Assembly: GCA_028281265.1 (NCBI GenBank)
Contig: JANQKE010000188.1
Coordinates: 62,001 to 126,000 of the forward strand
Length of the DNA: 64,000 nucleotides
DNA from: Alphaproteobacteria bacterium
Lineage (GTDB): Bacteria > Pseudomonadota > Alphaproteobacteria > DSM-16000 > Inquilinaceae
Reading direction: 5' to 3'
A program made the position numbers and the translations under genes. A model generated the notes under the pieces. It was not told where the DNA came from. It saw nothing but the letters and a program-made list of their open reading frames with translations, and did no database searches. This document shows, piece by piece, positions 25,611-34,842 of this stretch (position 1 is its first letter; every line of letters starts with the position of its first letter).

Positions 25611-26831
25611 TCAGCCGGCGCGGACCTGCACCGTCTCCCCGATCCAGTCGAGGGTCCGGCGCAGATCGTCGAAGTCCGGCAGCCGCACCCGCATCCAGGC
25701 GTTGGCCATGAACCCGGCGGCGACCGGCTGGGTCGGCGTCCCCGGTTCGGGCAGGTGAAACGCCGTGACCTTGTCGTGCAGGTCGGCGAACACCCGCTCG
25801 ACCCCCCCATAGCCGGCGATCACCCCGTCCCGGTCGGGGCGCAGGGCGATCAGCCCGCAGGCGTAGCGCCGGCTGGGCTGCTGCTCGACCCGGCCTCCGG
25901 TCACCGCCAGCGCCCAGTCCCGATAGAGGTCCATCTCGTTGGCGTCGTTGTAGAGATCCCAGTGGTTGACCCCGGGTGGCCGACAGCCGATCTCCGACAC
26001 CTTGAGCCCTTTCGGCCCGAAGAACCATTCCATATGCGTTGCCGTCGTGCCGATGCCCAAGGCCGCGTTCACCCGGGCGGCGACGGCCCGGACATCGTCA
26101 TAGACCGGGCTTTCGACGGCGTTGGTGGCGACCATCTGCGGGCTGATCCACCGGGTGCGCATCGCCTCCAGCACGTTGGGGAAGTAGTGGGTGACGAAGC
26201 TGTGGCCGATGCGCCCGCCGACCGACAGCGTGTCCAGGAACCCTTCATGCCCGTCGACCCATTCCTCCACCGCCACCGGGGCGCGGTCGGCGACGCGGCT
26301 GTCCAAGAGGGCCTGCTCCAGCTCCGGCGGCGTGGCCGCCTTGAAGGTGCCGGAGGCGCCGGCCGCATCCCGGGGCTTGATCACCACCGGCAGGCCGACG
26401 GCAGCGGCGAACGCCCGCACCTCCCGGGGGTCGTCGGTGCCGATCGACTGCGCGACCGGGATCCCGGCCGTCCGCAGCGCGTCCTTCATCGCTGGCTTGT
26501 CGCGGCACAGATAGGCGGTGCGCACCGAGGTCCCGGGGATGCCGGTGGCTTCCCGCACCTTGGCCGCCGGCAGCACATGCGCCTCGATCGTGGCTTCCAG
26601 CCGGTCCACCCATTCAAGGGACTGTAGGTGGCGGACGGCGCCGAGCAGCTCCCCCTCGTCGGTGACGGAGCGTATCTGGACGTATCGGGTCAGCCAGCCG
26701 CGGAGCTCCCCGTCCAGATGGTCGGGCGGCCGCTCTCCGATCGCGGTGACGTTCGTGCCGATGGCCTTGAGGGCGCGCACGAAATGCCGCTGGTAGCTCG
26801 GGAAGGCCGGCTCGATCAGGATCACGTTCAT
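25611..26831 (-). CDS. ATP-grasp domain enzyme
   Basis: A 406-residue ATP-grasp protein. It starts with a Rossmann-like preATP-grasp part (NVILIEPAFPSYQRHFVRALKAIG) and continues with the nucleotide-binding VVIKPRDAAGASGTFKA. The metal-binding region EWFFGPKGLKVSEIGCRPPG follows. Such enzymes join a carboxylate to an amine or thiol through an acyl-phosphate; the substrate is unknown. The ATG at 26831 is taken because the preceding frame runs into repeat sequence. It converges on the FGGY kinase gene with only 4 bases between the stops and has no clear partner. Confidence 0.85.
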   Translation of the reverse strand: MNVILIEPAFPSYQRHFVRALKAIGTNVTAIGERPPDHLDGELRGWLTRYVQIRSVTDEGELLGAVRHLQSLEWVDRLEATIEAHVLPAAKVREATGIPGTSVRTAYLCRDKPAMKDALRTAGIPVAQSIGTDDPREVRAFAAAVGLPVVIKPRDAAGASGTFKAATPPELEQALLDSRVADRAPVAVEEWVDGHEGFLDTLSVGGRIGHSFVTHYFPNVLEAMRTRWISPQMVATNAVESPVYDDVRAVAARVNAALGIGTTATHMEWFFGPKGLKVSEIGCRPPGVNHWDLYNDANEMDLYRDWALAVTGGRVEQQPSRRYACGLIALRPDRDGVIAGYGGVERVFADLHDKVTAFHLPEPGTPTQPVAAGFMANAWMRVRLPDFDDLRRTLDWIGETVQVRAG

Positions 26832-26875
26832 CGCGGGCACCCGGTGGCGGTGGATGGGGGGAGGGGAACGCTGGA

Positions 26876-26942
26876 TCACCTTATCTGCGTTCATCAAATG
26901 GACTCATCTGACCGCAGATAAGGTGATCGACTTCAAAGAGTT
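26876..26942 (+). repeat. Composite palindromic repeat, copy D (core)
   Basis: The core has 15-base arms (ATCACCTTATCTGCG at 26876-26890 and its complement at 26913-26927), followed by GATCGACTTCAAAGAGTTAG. The hairpin slot that follows is filled by a 66-bp perfect palindrome, listed separately. The element lies between the divergent ATP-grasp and amylosucrase genes. Confidence 0.85.
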
Positions 26943-27008
26943 AGATCGGGATTGGGACGTCAGGGGCGATCGCGAGCGCGATCGCCCCTGACGTCCCAAT
27001 CCCGATCT
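26943..27008. repeat. Perfect 66-bp palindrome
   Basis: Two 32-base arms are exact reverse complements around a 2-base centre (AG at 26975-26976). The left arm begins AGATCGGGATTGGGACGTCA and contains GCGATCGC near the centre. It occupies the position where other copies of the repeat family carry a shorter hairpin. It is too long and perfect for an ordinary operator; with no T-run it is not a typical terminator. Confidence 0.95.
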
Positions 27009-27056
27009 GGCGCCGGGTCATACGGCAATCCGCCGGAACCGGCCACCGCCCCGGTG

Positions 27057-27118
27057 CCCGCCCGTCCGATACCCGCCCGTCCGATACCCGCCCGCCCCGG
27101 TGCCCGCCCGCCCCGGTG
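27057..27118 (+). repeat. Short tandem repeat, 15-16 bp units
   Basis: Two copies of CCCGCCCGTCCGATA (27057-27086) are followed by two copies of CCCGCCCGCCCCGGTG (27087-27118). The rest of the 489-base gap between the ATP-grasp and amylosucrase starts holds no convincing gene, only a repeat element, the palindrome and a Cys-rich open frame with no good start. AGAGGGACC just before 27321 is the ribosome-binding site of amylosucrase. Confidence 0.8.
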
Positions 27119-27320
27119 CCCGTCCGATCGTGCGTCACCGGCGCCCGGCCAGCCGGTCTGCGCCGGCTGCACGGCCTGCCTGCGCGGGGTCTGCGCGCAA
27201 CCGGCATGCGGGGGGTGCGTTTGAAGCCGTGGAATGTCCCCGTTACACCCGCCCAATCCGTAAAAAGCCGCCGGACCTTGACCGCCCGCGCACCCGCACC
27301 ATCCGGCCTGGAGAGGGACC

Positions 27321-29285
27321 ATGCCGATCGCCCCCGCCGATCTGCCGCGCGAAGCCCGCCGCACCGTCGCCCGTCTGACCCCTGGCCTGCAACGTGTCTT
27401 CAAGGACGAGCCGGTGCTGTGGCCGCCGTTCCTGATCCGGCTGGAACGGGAGTTGCCGCGGCTGCTCGACCTGCTGCACCGGCTCTATGGCTGGCGCTAC
27501 GACTTTCACTGGCACCTCGAACAGGTGCTGCTGACGGCCGCCCGCGCTTGGCGGGAGCGGCCGGCGCCGTGGCGCGCCTGGGACGCCGAGGAGGAGGCCG
27601 CCGCGGCGGCCGGCCGGCCCTGGTTCCACGACAACCGCCAGGTGGGGGCGGTCGCCTATGTCGATCGGTTCGCCCACGACCTGGAGGGCTTGCGGGAACG
27701 GCTGCCCTATCTCGATCGCCTCGGCGTGACCTATCTGCACCTGATGCCGCTCTTGCGCGCCCGGGCGGGGGAGAGCGACGGCGGCTACGCCGTGTCCAGC
27801 TATCGGGAGGTCGAGCCCCGGCTCGGCACGATGTCGCAGCTCGCCCAGTTGGCGACCGAGCTGCGGTGGCGCGGCGTGCGGCTGTGCCTGGACTTCGTGT
27901 TCAACCACACCGCCGATGACCATGACTGGGCGCTCGCCGCCAAGGCCGGGGACAGGGACAAGCAGGACTATTACTGGATGTTCGACGACCGGACCGTGCC
28001 GGACCGGTTGAGCCCCGGCCTGCGGGAGATCTTCCCCGATCGCGGCGGGGACGCGTTCACCTTCGTTCCCGAACTCGGCAAGCATGTCTGGACGACGTTC
28101 AACACCTATCAGTGGGATCTGAACTTCTCCAACCCCGCCCTGTTCCGCCAGATGGCCGAGGAGATGCTGTTCCTGGCCAATCGGGGGGTCTCGGTCCTGC
28201 GGCTCGACGCGGTGCCGTTCATCTGGAAGCGGGAAGGGACCGACAGCGAGAACCAGCCCGAGGCGCACGGGATCATCCAGGCGTTCAATGCGATCGGCCG
28301 GATCGCCGCCCCGGGCCTGGCGTTCAAGTCCGAAGCGATCGTCCATCCCGACCAGGTCACGTCCTACGTGTCCCCGCAGGAGGCCCAGGTCAGCTACAAC
28401 CCGCTGCTGATGGTGCTGTTGTGGGAGAGCCTGGCGACCCGCGACACCACGCTGATGCGCCACAGCCTGATCAAGCGCTTCGGGCTGCCGGACGGGGCGG
28501 GCTGGATGACCTATATCCGCTGCCATGACGATATCGGCTGGGGCTTCGCCGACGAGGATGCCGCGGAATGCGGCATGAACGGCTTCGACCACCGCCGGTT
28601 CCTCAACGCCTTCTACACCGGCCGGTTCCCCGGCAGCGTCGCCCGCGGGCTGCCGTTTCAGGAGAACCGGCGGACGGGCGACATGCGGATCAGCGGCGCG
28701 CTGGCCAGTCTCGCCGGGCTGGAGGCCGCCCGGGCGAAGCGGGACCGGGCCGGCGTGGAGCTGGCCCTGGCCCGCATCCGGCTGCTGTACGGCATCATCC
28801 TGACGATCGGCGGGGTGCCGCTGATCTATCTCGGCGACGAGCTGGCGGTGGAGAACGACTACGCCTTCGCCGACGACCCGCACCGCCGCGACGACAATCG
28901 CTGGGCCCACCGCCCGGTGATGGACTGGCAGCGGGCCGAGCGCGATCTCGCCGACCCGGCCAGCCCCGCCGCGCGGACCACCGCCGCCCTTCGGCGGCTG
29001 ATCGCGGTCCGCCAGGACCAGCCGGCCCTGGCCGGCCCGGCGATGACCATCCTGTCGGTCCGGAACGCCCATGTGCTGGCCTATCGCCGCGGGGCGGTGG
29101 ACCGGCCCCTGGTCGTTCTCGCCAACGTTACCGAGACGCCGCAAGGGGTGGCCGATGCGGGGCTGGTGAGCCTGCTGGGGTCCGGGCCGTGGCGTGAGCT
29201 GGTGAGCGACACCCCGGTCGCCTGGGACCCGGCGGCCGGGGTGACCCTGCCGCCCTACGGCCTGTGGGTGCTGTCCGGCGGTTGA
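27321..29285 (+). CDS. Amylosucrase (GH13)
   Basis: A 654-residue enzyme that builds alpha-1,4-glucan from sucrose and releases fructose. It follows Neisseria amylosucrase closely: an N-terminal helical domain, then the barrel with nucleophile VLRLDAVPFIWK, acid/base FKSEAIVHPDQV and transition-state stabiliser IRCHDDIGWGFADEDAA. The amylosucrase-specific B' region FDHRRFLNAFYTGRFPGS and GLPFQENRRTGD is also present. Length is normal (about 640). No signal peptide is seen, so it acts in the cytoplasm. No sucrose-specific transporter gene is adjacent. Confidence 0.93.
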   Translation: MPIAPADLPREARRTVARLTPGLQRVFKDEPVLWPPFLIRLERELPRLLDLLHRLYGWRYDFHWHLEQVLLTAARAWRERPAPWRAWDAEEEAAAAAGRPWFHDNRQVGAVAYVDRFAHDLEGLRERLPYLDRLGVTYLHLMPLLRARAGESDGGYAVSSYREVEPRLGTMSQLAQLATELRWRGVRLCLDFVFNHTADDHDWALAAKAGDRDKQDYYWMFDDRTVPDRLSPGLREIFPDRGGDAFTFVPELGKHVWTTFNTYQWDLNFSNPALFRQMAEEMLFLANRGVSVLRLDAVPFIWKREGTDSENQPEAHGIIQAFNAIGRIAAPGLAFKSEAIVHPDQVTSYVSPQEAQVSYNPLLMVLLWESLATRDTTLMRHSLIKRFGLPDGAGWMTYIRCHDDIGWGFADEDAAECGMNGFDHRRFLNAFYTGRFPGSVARGLPFQENRRTGDMRISGALASLAGLEAARAKRDRAGVELALARIRLLYGIILTIGGVPLIYLGDELAVENDYAFADDPHRRDDNRWAHRPVMDWQRAERDLADPASPAARTTAALRRLIAVRQDQPALAGPAMTILSVRNAHVLAYRRGAVDRPLVVLANVTETPQGVADAGLVSLLGSGPWRELVSDTPVAWDPAAGVTLPPYGLWVLSGG

Positions 29286-29373
29286 GCGCGTGGCGGACTT
29301 CGGTAGGGTGGGACGGTCGAGCCCGGATCCCGATCCGGCACCCCTGCCCGTCGCCTTGCGTGAGCCCGCCCCG

Positions 29374-31029
29374 ATGTCCACCCCGGTTCCCCGCATCGCC
29401 CTGATCGGCTTCCAGCTCGAGACCAACGGCTTCGCCCCGATCGCGACCGAAGACGAGTTCCGCGCCAAGGTCTATCTCGCGGGCGCCGCCCTGACCGAGG
29501 ATCTGGGATCCGCGGCGCCGCGGGTGTCGGCCACCACCTCCGGGTTTGCCGCGGCGATGGACGCGACCGGACCGTGGCAGCCGGTGCCGATCGTCGAGAC
29601 CGCGTGCAACCCGTCCGGCCCGGTCGACCAGGCGTTCTTCGATCGGCTGCTGGGCGACATGCGCCGGCGGCTCGACGCGGCCGGGCCGCTGGACGGGGTC
29701 TATTGCGCCCTGCACGGGGCCGCGTCGGCCACCGCCGATCCCGACCCCGACGGGACCATCCTGTCCATGGTGCGGGACGGGGTCGGATCGGACGTGCCGG
29801 TGGTCGGCACCCTCGACCTGCACACCAATCTCTCGCGCAGGATGGTGGCGGCGGCCGATCTGCTGATCGCCTTTCTGACCAATCCGCATGTGGACCTGCG
29901 GGAGCGGGGGCTCGAAGCCGGCCAGGCGATGCGCCGGCTGCTGGCGGGTGACCGGACGGCCAAGGCGTTCATCAAGCTGCCCCTGCTGCCGCCATCGGTG
30001 GCCCTGCTGACCAGCCACGGCGCCTATGCCGACGTGGTGCGGCGCGGCCAGGAGCGGCTGGCCGAGCCGATCGCCAATGTCAGCGCATGCGCCAATTTCA
30101 GCCTCGCCGACTCGCCCAAGAACGGCATGGCGGTGCTGGTGACGGCCTGGACCCGGGAGGTCGGCCCGGACGCCGCGGCGGATGCGGCCGACGCGCTGGC
30201 CCGGGATCTGGCCGGTCAGCTCTGGCGGGACCGGCCACGGCTGGAGGCCCGTCTCACCCCGCTGGACGCAGCCACGGAAGAGGCGGTGGCGGTCGCGCGC
30301 ACGCCCGATCTGCCGCCGCTGCTGCTGGCCGATGTGGCCGACAATCCCGGTGGGGGCGGCCGCGGCAACACCATGCACCTCCTGGAAAGTCTGTACCGGG
30401 CCGGGGTGACCGGGGCGGTGGTCGGCATCGTCTTCGACCCCGACCTCGCCGCCGAGGCGCATGGCCTGCCGATCGGCACCGCCTTCACCGCCCGGTTCAA
30501 CCGGTCCGAGGACAGCCCCCATTCCGCCCCGTTCGCGGCCCCGGCGGTGGTCGCCCAGCTCAGCGATGGGGAGATCGTCGGCCGGCGCGGCATGGCGGCG
30601 GGGCGGAAGCTCTCCCTCGGGCCGACGGTGCGGCTGCGGCTGCCGGTCGCCGGCAAGGGCGGCGCCCCGTCCCGCGCCGCTGCGGGCGGGACCGTCCCCG
30701 CCGGTATCGATGCCCCGGCTATCGATCCCCCGGGTATCGACGTGGTCGTCGTCAGCATCCGGCATCAGTTGCACGAGCCGCGGATGATCGAACATGTCGG
30801 GGTGGATCTCGCGGCCGTGCGGGTGCTGGCGGTCAAGAGCCGCGGGCATTTCCGCGCCGCCTTCGACGAGCGGTTCCCGCCCGACCGGATCCGCGAGGTC
30901 GACTGCCCCGGTCTGGTGACCCCGATCCTGGCGCGGGTCCCGTTCCGCCACGTCCCCCGGCCGATCTACCCGCTGGATCCCGACACCGGCTGGTCGGTGC
31001 CGGAACCGGGGGCCGGCCGCGTCGGGTGA
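29374..31029 (+). CDS. M81 family metallopeptidase (MlrC-like)
   Basis: A 551-residue protein of the MlrC family. It begins with RIALIGFQLETNGFAP and has the metal-site segments DGVYCALHGAASA and GTLDLHTNLSRRM. The MlrC-type glycine-rich motif LADVADNPGGGGRGNTMHLL follows. Named for microcystin breakdown, most members act on other unknown substrates. The ATG at 29374 (MSTPVPRI) is preferred to 29290 because the family starts just before RIALIGF. There is a Pro/Ala-rich insert near residue 440. Confidence 0.87.
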   Translation: MSTPVPRIALIGFQLETNGFAPIATEDEFRAKVYLAGAALTEDLGSAAPRVSATTSGFAAAMDATGPWQPVPIVETACNPSGPVDQAFFDRLLGDMRRRLDAAGPLDGVYCALHGAASATADPDPDGTILSMVRDGVGSDVPVVGTLDLHTNLSRRMVAAADLLIAFLTNPHVDLRERGLEAGQAMRRLLAGDRTAKAFIKLPLLPPSVALLTSHGAYADVVRRGQERLAEPIANVSACANFSLADSPKNGMAVLVTAWTREVGPDAAADAADALARDLAGQLWRDRPRLEARLTPLDAATEEAVAVARTPDLPPLLLADVADNPGGGGRGNTMHLLESLYRAGVTGAVVGIVFDPDLAAEAHGLPIGTAFTARFNRSEDSPHSAPFAAPAVVAQLSDGEIVGRRGMAAGRKLSLGPTVRLRLPVAGKGGAPSRAAAGGTVPAGIDAPAIDPPGIDVVVVSIRHQLHEPRMIEHVGVDLAAVRVLAVKSRGHFRAAFDERFPPDRIREVDCPGLVTPILARVPFRHVPRPIYPLDPDTGWSVPEPGAGRVG

Positions 31030-31120
31030 GGGCGGGACGCCCGAAGCGTGTGCGCGGCAGCGCCGCGCCCCGAACGCCTGACGCGATGCGGGGGGGGCGT
31101 CGCCTCGGCGCCGGCCGGTA

Positions 31121-32335
31121 TCAGTCGGAGGCGGGGGCGGGCCGGGCGGCCGCCCGATCGGCCGACCGCACCGCCAGCGCGCCGGCGAGCCCGATCAGGG
31201 ACGCCAGCAGCATCACCGCCGGCAGCGCCCAGACCGCATTGGCGGCCGTGACGACCAGCCCGGTCACCCCGGCCATCAGCGCCCCGCTCCCGACCGTCAG
31301 CGCGCCCGCGAGACCGGCCGCACTGCCGGCCAGGTCCGGCCGGACCGACATCACCCCGGCATTGCTGCTCGGCATCGTCACCCCGTTGCCGAGCCCGACC
31401 GCCATGCAGGCGCCGAAGACCACCATGGGATGCTGGACGCCCAGCGCCACCAGGACGAGGCCGAGGCTCAGCCCGGCGCAGGCCACGATCCGGCCGGCGA
31501 TCATCATCGTGACCAGCGGGTGGCGTTCAGCGTACCGGCCGGCCAGGAAGCTGCCGGCGACGAAGCCGCCGGTGATCGACCCGATCGCGATCCCCACCAG
31601 CAGCGGCGGCAGCCCGAACACCGCCTCGGCCAGAAGCGGCGCGCCGGTGATGAACGCGTAGAACGCCCCGGTGGAAAACGCCATGCAGACCGCATAGCCC
31701 CAGAACGGCCGCGATCGCAGCAAGGTGCGGTAGCCCTGCCCCGGCCGGCCGGCGCTGCGCGTCGTGTTGGTGTTGGTCTCCCCCAGATCGATCCAGCACA
31801 GCAGCAGCACCGCCGCGCCGCACAGGGTGAACAGCCAGAAGCTCGCCCGCCAGCCGAAGCCGGTGTCCAGCAGGCCGCCGACCAGCGGGGCCAGCATCGG
31901 TGCGACCGCCCAGGCGCTCGCCAGATAGCCGATCAGGCTCGCCGCCCTCTGCGCCCCGGCGGTGTCCCGGATGACGGCCAGCGACACGGCATGGCCGGTG
32001 ATGATCGCCCCTTGCAGCGCGCGGAACACCAAGAAGGTCGCGATGTCGGTCGACAGCACGCAGCCGAGCGAGGCGAGGGTGAACAGCAGCAGGGCCGCCA
32101 GCATCACCGGCCGCCGGCCGTAGCGGTCGGACAGCGGTCCCATCACCGTCTGCAGGACGGCCGTCACCGCCGCGTAGCCGGTCACCGCCAGCGACACCAG
32201 GCCGTAACCGACCCCGAAATCGGTCGCCATTCCGGGCAGGGACGGCAGGAACAGGTTCAGCGAGATCACCGACAGCCCGCTGAGCAGGACCAGGGTCGCG
32301 AGATGCGGTGCGGAACGGTGCGTCGACGCCGGCAA
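31121..32335 (-). CDS. MFS transporter, Bcr/CflA type
   Basis: A 404-residue, 12-helix major facilitator. The motif between helices 2 and 3 is GPLSDRYGRRPVML, and LVFRALQGAIITG and AVIRDTAGAQRAASLIGY match the Bcr/CflA drug-exporter subfamily. It probably expels a toxic compound or metabolite. It lies 197 bases downstream of arsJ on the same strand, so it could be read from the ars operon, but the gap and lack of overlap leave that open. Confidence 0.88.
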   Translation of the reverse strand: MPASTHRSAPHLATLVLLSGLSVISLNLFLPSLPGMATDFGVGYGLVSLAVTGYAAVTAVLQTVMGPLSDRYGRRPVMLAALLLFTLASLGCVLSTDIATFLVFRALQGAIITGHAVSLAVIRDTAGAQRAASLIGYLASAWAVAPMLAPLVGGLLDTGFGWRASFWLFTLCGAAVLLLCWIDLGETNTNTTRSAGRPGQGYRTLLRSRPFWGYAVCMAFSTGAFYAFITGAPLLAEAVFGLPPLLVGIAIGSITGGFVAGSFLAGRYAERHPLVTMMIAGRIVACAGLSLGLVLVALGVQHPMVVFGACMAVGLGNGVTMPSSNAGVMSVRPDLAGSAAGLAGALTVGSGALMAGVTGLVVTAANAVWALPAVMLLASLIGLAGALAVRSADRAAARPAPASD

Positions 32336-32531
32336 GACGGATCCGCCTGTTGGCGATGCGGGCTCCGGCGCCCGGGCGCCGAGGCCGGGTCCCGACCCGA
32401 TCCGCCGCCCGCCCGCGGCCGTGGCCCCAAGCTGAACGGCAGGAGATCATCGGCACCGGTCGGCCGCCACCGGTGTCACGACATGCCTGCCATGGGTCGA
32501 CGGGGCGGCGGCCGGTGAGGGCCATCCCGCT

Positions 32532-33773
32532 CTAGGGTTCGACGGTCAGCCGGTCGCCGACCGGCGGCGGACGCGTCTTCGGCAGCCCCAGCGCGATCAG
32601 GGCCGACGCCAGGACGAAGACCGATGCCGTGGCCAGGCACGCGCCCAGCCCGCCGAGCTGGTAGGACAAGCCCGACAGCAAGGAGCCGACCAGCCGGCCG
32701 GCCGCGTTGGCCATGTAGTAGAAGCCGACATTCAGGGCCGCCTTGTCGGCGTCCGAATAGGCCAGGATCAGATAGGAGTGCACCGCACTGTTGATCGCGA
32801 ACGCGATCCCGAACAGCCCCAGCCCGATGACGATGCTGGCCTGCGGTTCGGCACCCGCCGCCAGCGCCGCCCAGATGCCCACGGGGATCGCGGCCAGGAC
32901 GAACGCCCATAGCCGGGCCATCGGCACCTCCCGCGCCAGGCCGTCGGGCGACCGGCGGATCACCGTCGGCGCGGCCGCCTGCACGAAGCCGTAGCCGATC
33001 ACCCACAGGGCCAGGAAGGTGCCGACCTGAACGAAGCTCCAGCCCAGGACATCGTAGGCGAAGATCGGCACGCCGACCACGAACCACACATCGCGGGCGG
33101 CGAACAGGAACAGCCGCGCCGCCGACAGGATGTTGATCGGCCGGGACTTCGACAGGATCTCGGAGAACGGTGCCTTGTCCTTGGTCTTGCCGAGATCGCC
33201 CGACAGCAGGGTGACCGACGCCAGCAGCACCACCGCCAGCGCCCCGGCCATCGCCCCCAGGGCCCCCCCGAACCCCAGGGTCGCCAAGAGCAGCCCGCCG
33301 AGGAAATAGCCCACCCCCTTGAGCGCGTTCTTCGAGCCGGTCAGCAGCGCCACCCAGCGGAACAGGGTACCGTGCGCCCCGCCGGGGACGACGACCTTGA
33401 TCGCGGTCTTCGCGCTCATCTTGGTCAGGTCCTTGGCGATCCCGGCCAGGCCCTGCGCGGCCACGACATAGGCGATCGACGCGGCCAGGGGCCATGCCGG
33501 GTCGAGCAGCGCGAGCATGCCCAGGGCCGCGATCTGGAGGGTCAGCCCGCCATGGAGCGTCGACCGCAGGCCGAACCGCGCGCCGATCCAGCCGCCGACC
33601 AGATTGGTGATCACCCCGAACAGCTCGTACAGCACGAACAGGAAGGCGAGCTGGAACGGCGTGAAGCCCAGCGTGAAGAAGTGCAGCAGCACCAGCATGC
33701 GCAGCGCGCCGTCGGTGAGCGTGAACCCCCAATAGGCGGCCGTGACGATCGCGTAGTTGCCGACGGCGTTCAC
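32532..33773 (-). CDS. arsJ: ArsJ, organoarsenical efflux MFS transporter
   Basis: A 413-residue MFS protein that matches Ars[21 protein letters not shown] at the start, [20 protein letters not shown], and [19 protein letters not shown]. ArsJ exports 1-arseno-3-phosphoglycerate, the unstable product made when GAPDH uses arsenate in place of phosphate; outside the cell it breaks down to arsenate. The ATG overlaps the stop of the GAPDH gene (ATGA), so the pair is translationally coupled, as in the described two-gene arsenate resistance unit. Confidence 0.93.
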   Translation of the reverse strand: MNAVGNYAIVTAAYWGFTLTDGALRMLVLLHFFTLGFTPFQLAFLFVLYELFGVITNLVGGWIGARFGLRSTLHGGLTLQIAALGMLALLDPAWPLAASIAYVVAAQGLAGIAKDLTKMSAKTAIKVVVPGGAHGTLFRWVALLTGSKNALKGVGYFLGGLLLATLGFGGALGAMAGALAVVLLASVTLLSGDLGKTKDKAPFSEILSKSRPINILSAARLFLFAARDVWFVVGVPIFAYDVLGWSFVQVGTFLALWVIGYGFVQAAAPTVIRRSPDGLAREVPMARLWAFVLAAIPVGIWAALAAGAEPQASIVIGLGLFGIAFAINSAVHSYLILAYSDADKAALNVGFYYMANAAGRLVGSLLSGLSYQLGGLGACLATASVFVLASALIALGLPKTRPPPVGDRLTVEP

Positions 33774-34789
33774 CGCCCGATCCCCGCGGCCAGCTTGGCG
33801 ACCAGTTCGGCCAGCCGATGGGCGTACCCCATCTCGTTGTCGTACCAGGCGTAGATCTTGAGCTGGGTGTCGTCGACCACCATCGTGCTGGGTCCGTCGA
33901 CGATCGCCGAGCGGGTGTCGTTGACGAAATCGGCGGAGACCAGCGGCCGCGTCTCGAAGCCTAGGATGCCTTCGAGCGGGCCGTCGGCCGCCGCTTCGAA
34001 CAGCGCGTTGACCTCCTGGGCCGTGACCGCGCGGCTCATCTCGAACACGCAGTCGGTCAGCGAGGCGTTGAGCAGCGGCACCCGCACCGCATGGCCGTTC
34101 AGCCGGCCGGCGAGGTCGGGATAGATCAGCCCGATCGCCGTGGCGGAGCCGGTCGTCGTCGGGATCAGGGAGTTGAGCGCGGAGCGGGCGCGGCGCAGGT
34201 CCCGGTGCGGCGCATCGACGATCGTCTGGGTGTTGGTGACGTCGTGGATGGTGGTGATCGATCCGTGCCGGATGCCGATCGCCTCCTGCAATACCTTGAC
34301 CACCGGGGCGAGGCAGTTGGTGGTGCAGGAGGCGGCCGTCACCAGATGGTGCCGGTCGGGATCGTACAGATGGTCGTTCACGCCCATGACGATGTTGAGC
34401 GCGCCGCCATCCTTGACCGGGGCGGCCACCGCGACCTTGGCGACGCCGAGGTCATGGTAGGGGGCCAGTGCCGCCGCCTTGGTGAACCTGCCCGACGCTT
34501 CGACCACGATGTCGACCGCTTCGTCCCGCCACGGTCCCTGGGCGGGGGTCGTCGCCTCGGCAAAGCGGATCGCCCGGTCGCCGATCAGAAGACGGCCGCC
34601 GTCGACGCATACCGGCTGCGGCCAGCGGCCGTGCACGCTGTCGAACGCCAGCAGATGGGCGGCCGTCTCCACCCCGCCTTCGGGCTCGTTGACGGCCACG
34701 ACGTCGAAGGGCAGCGCGCGGTCGACCGCGGCCCGCAGCATCAGCCGGCCGATCCGGCCGAAGCCGTTGATGCCAACACGGACGGACAT
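33770..34789 (-). CDS. ArsJ-associated glyceraldehyde-3-phosphate dehydrogenase
   Basis: A 339-residue GAPDH with the NAD fold [14 protein letters not shown], the catalytic Cys in [15 protein letters not shown] and the His in [10 protein letters not shown]-adjacent strands, and [11 protein letters not shown] at the end. Beside arsJ it is taken to be the arsenate-resistance paralogue that forms 1-arseno-3-phosphoglycerate, not the glycolytic enzyme. It begins 53 bases after the ArsR-fusion stop, and its stop overlaps the arsJ start. Confidence 0.92.
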   Translation of the reverse strand: MSVRVGINGFGRIGRLMLRAAVDRALPFDVVAVNEPEGGVETAAHLLAFDSVHGRWPQPVCVDGGRLLIGDRAIRFAEATTPAQGPWRDEAVDIVVEASGRFTKAAALAPYHDLGVAKVAVAAPVKDGGALNIVMGVNDHLYDPDRHHLVTAASCTTNCLAPVVKVLQEAIGIRHGSITTIHDVTNTQTIVDAPHRDLRRARSALNSLIPTTTGSATAIGLIYPDLAGRLNGHAVRVPLLNASLTDCVFEMSRAVTAQEVNALFEAAADGPLEGILGFETRPLVSADFVNDTRSAIVDGPSTMVVDDTQLKIYAWYDNEMGYAHRLAELVAKLAAGIGR

Positions 34790-34842
34790 GGTTCACGGTC
34801 CTGGGATCGGGGGAGGAGGGGGCGACGGGACCGCGTACCGCC

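Noticed and set aside
26960-27403. Minus-strand frame through the palindrome and tandem repeats
   Set aside because: Gly/Arg/Ala-rich, made largely of repeat sequence, no start signal.
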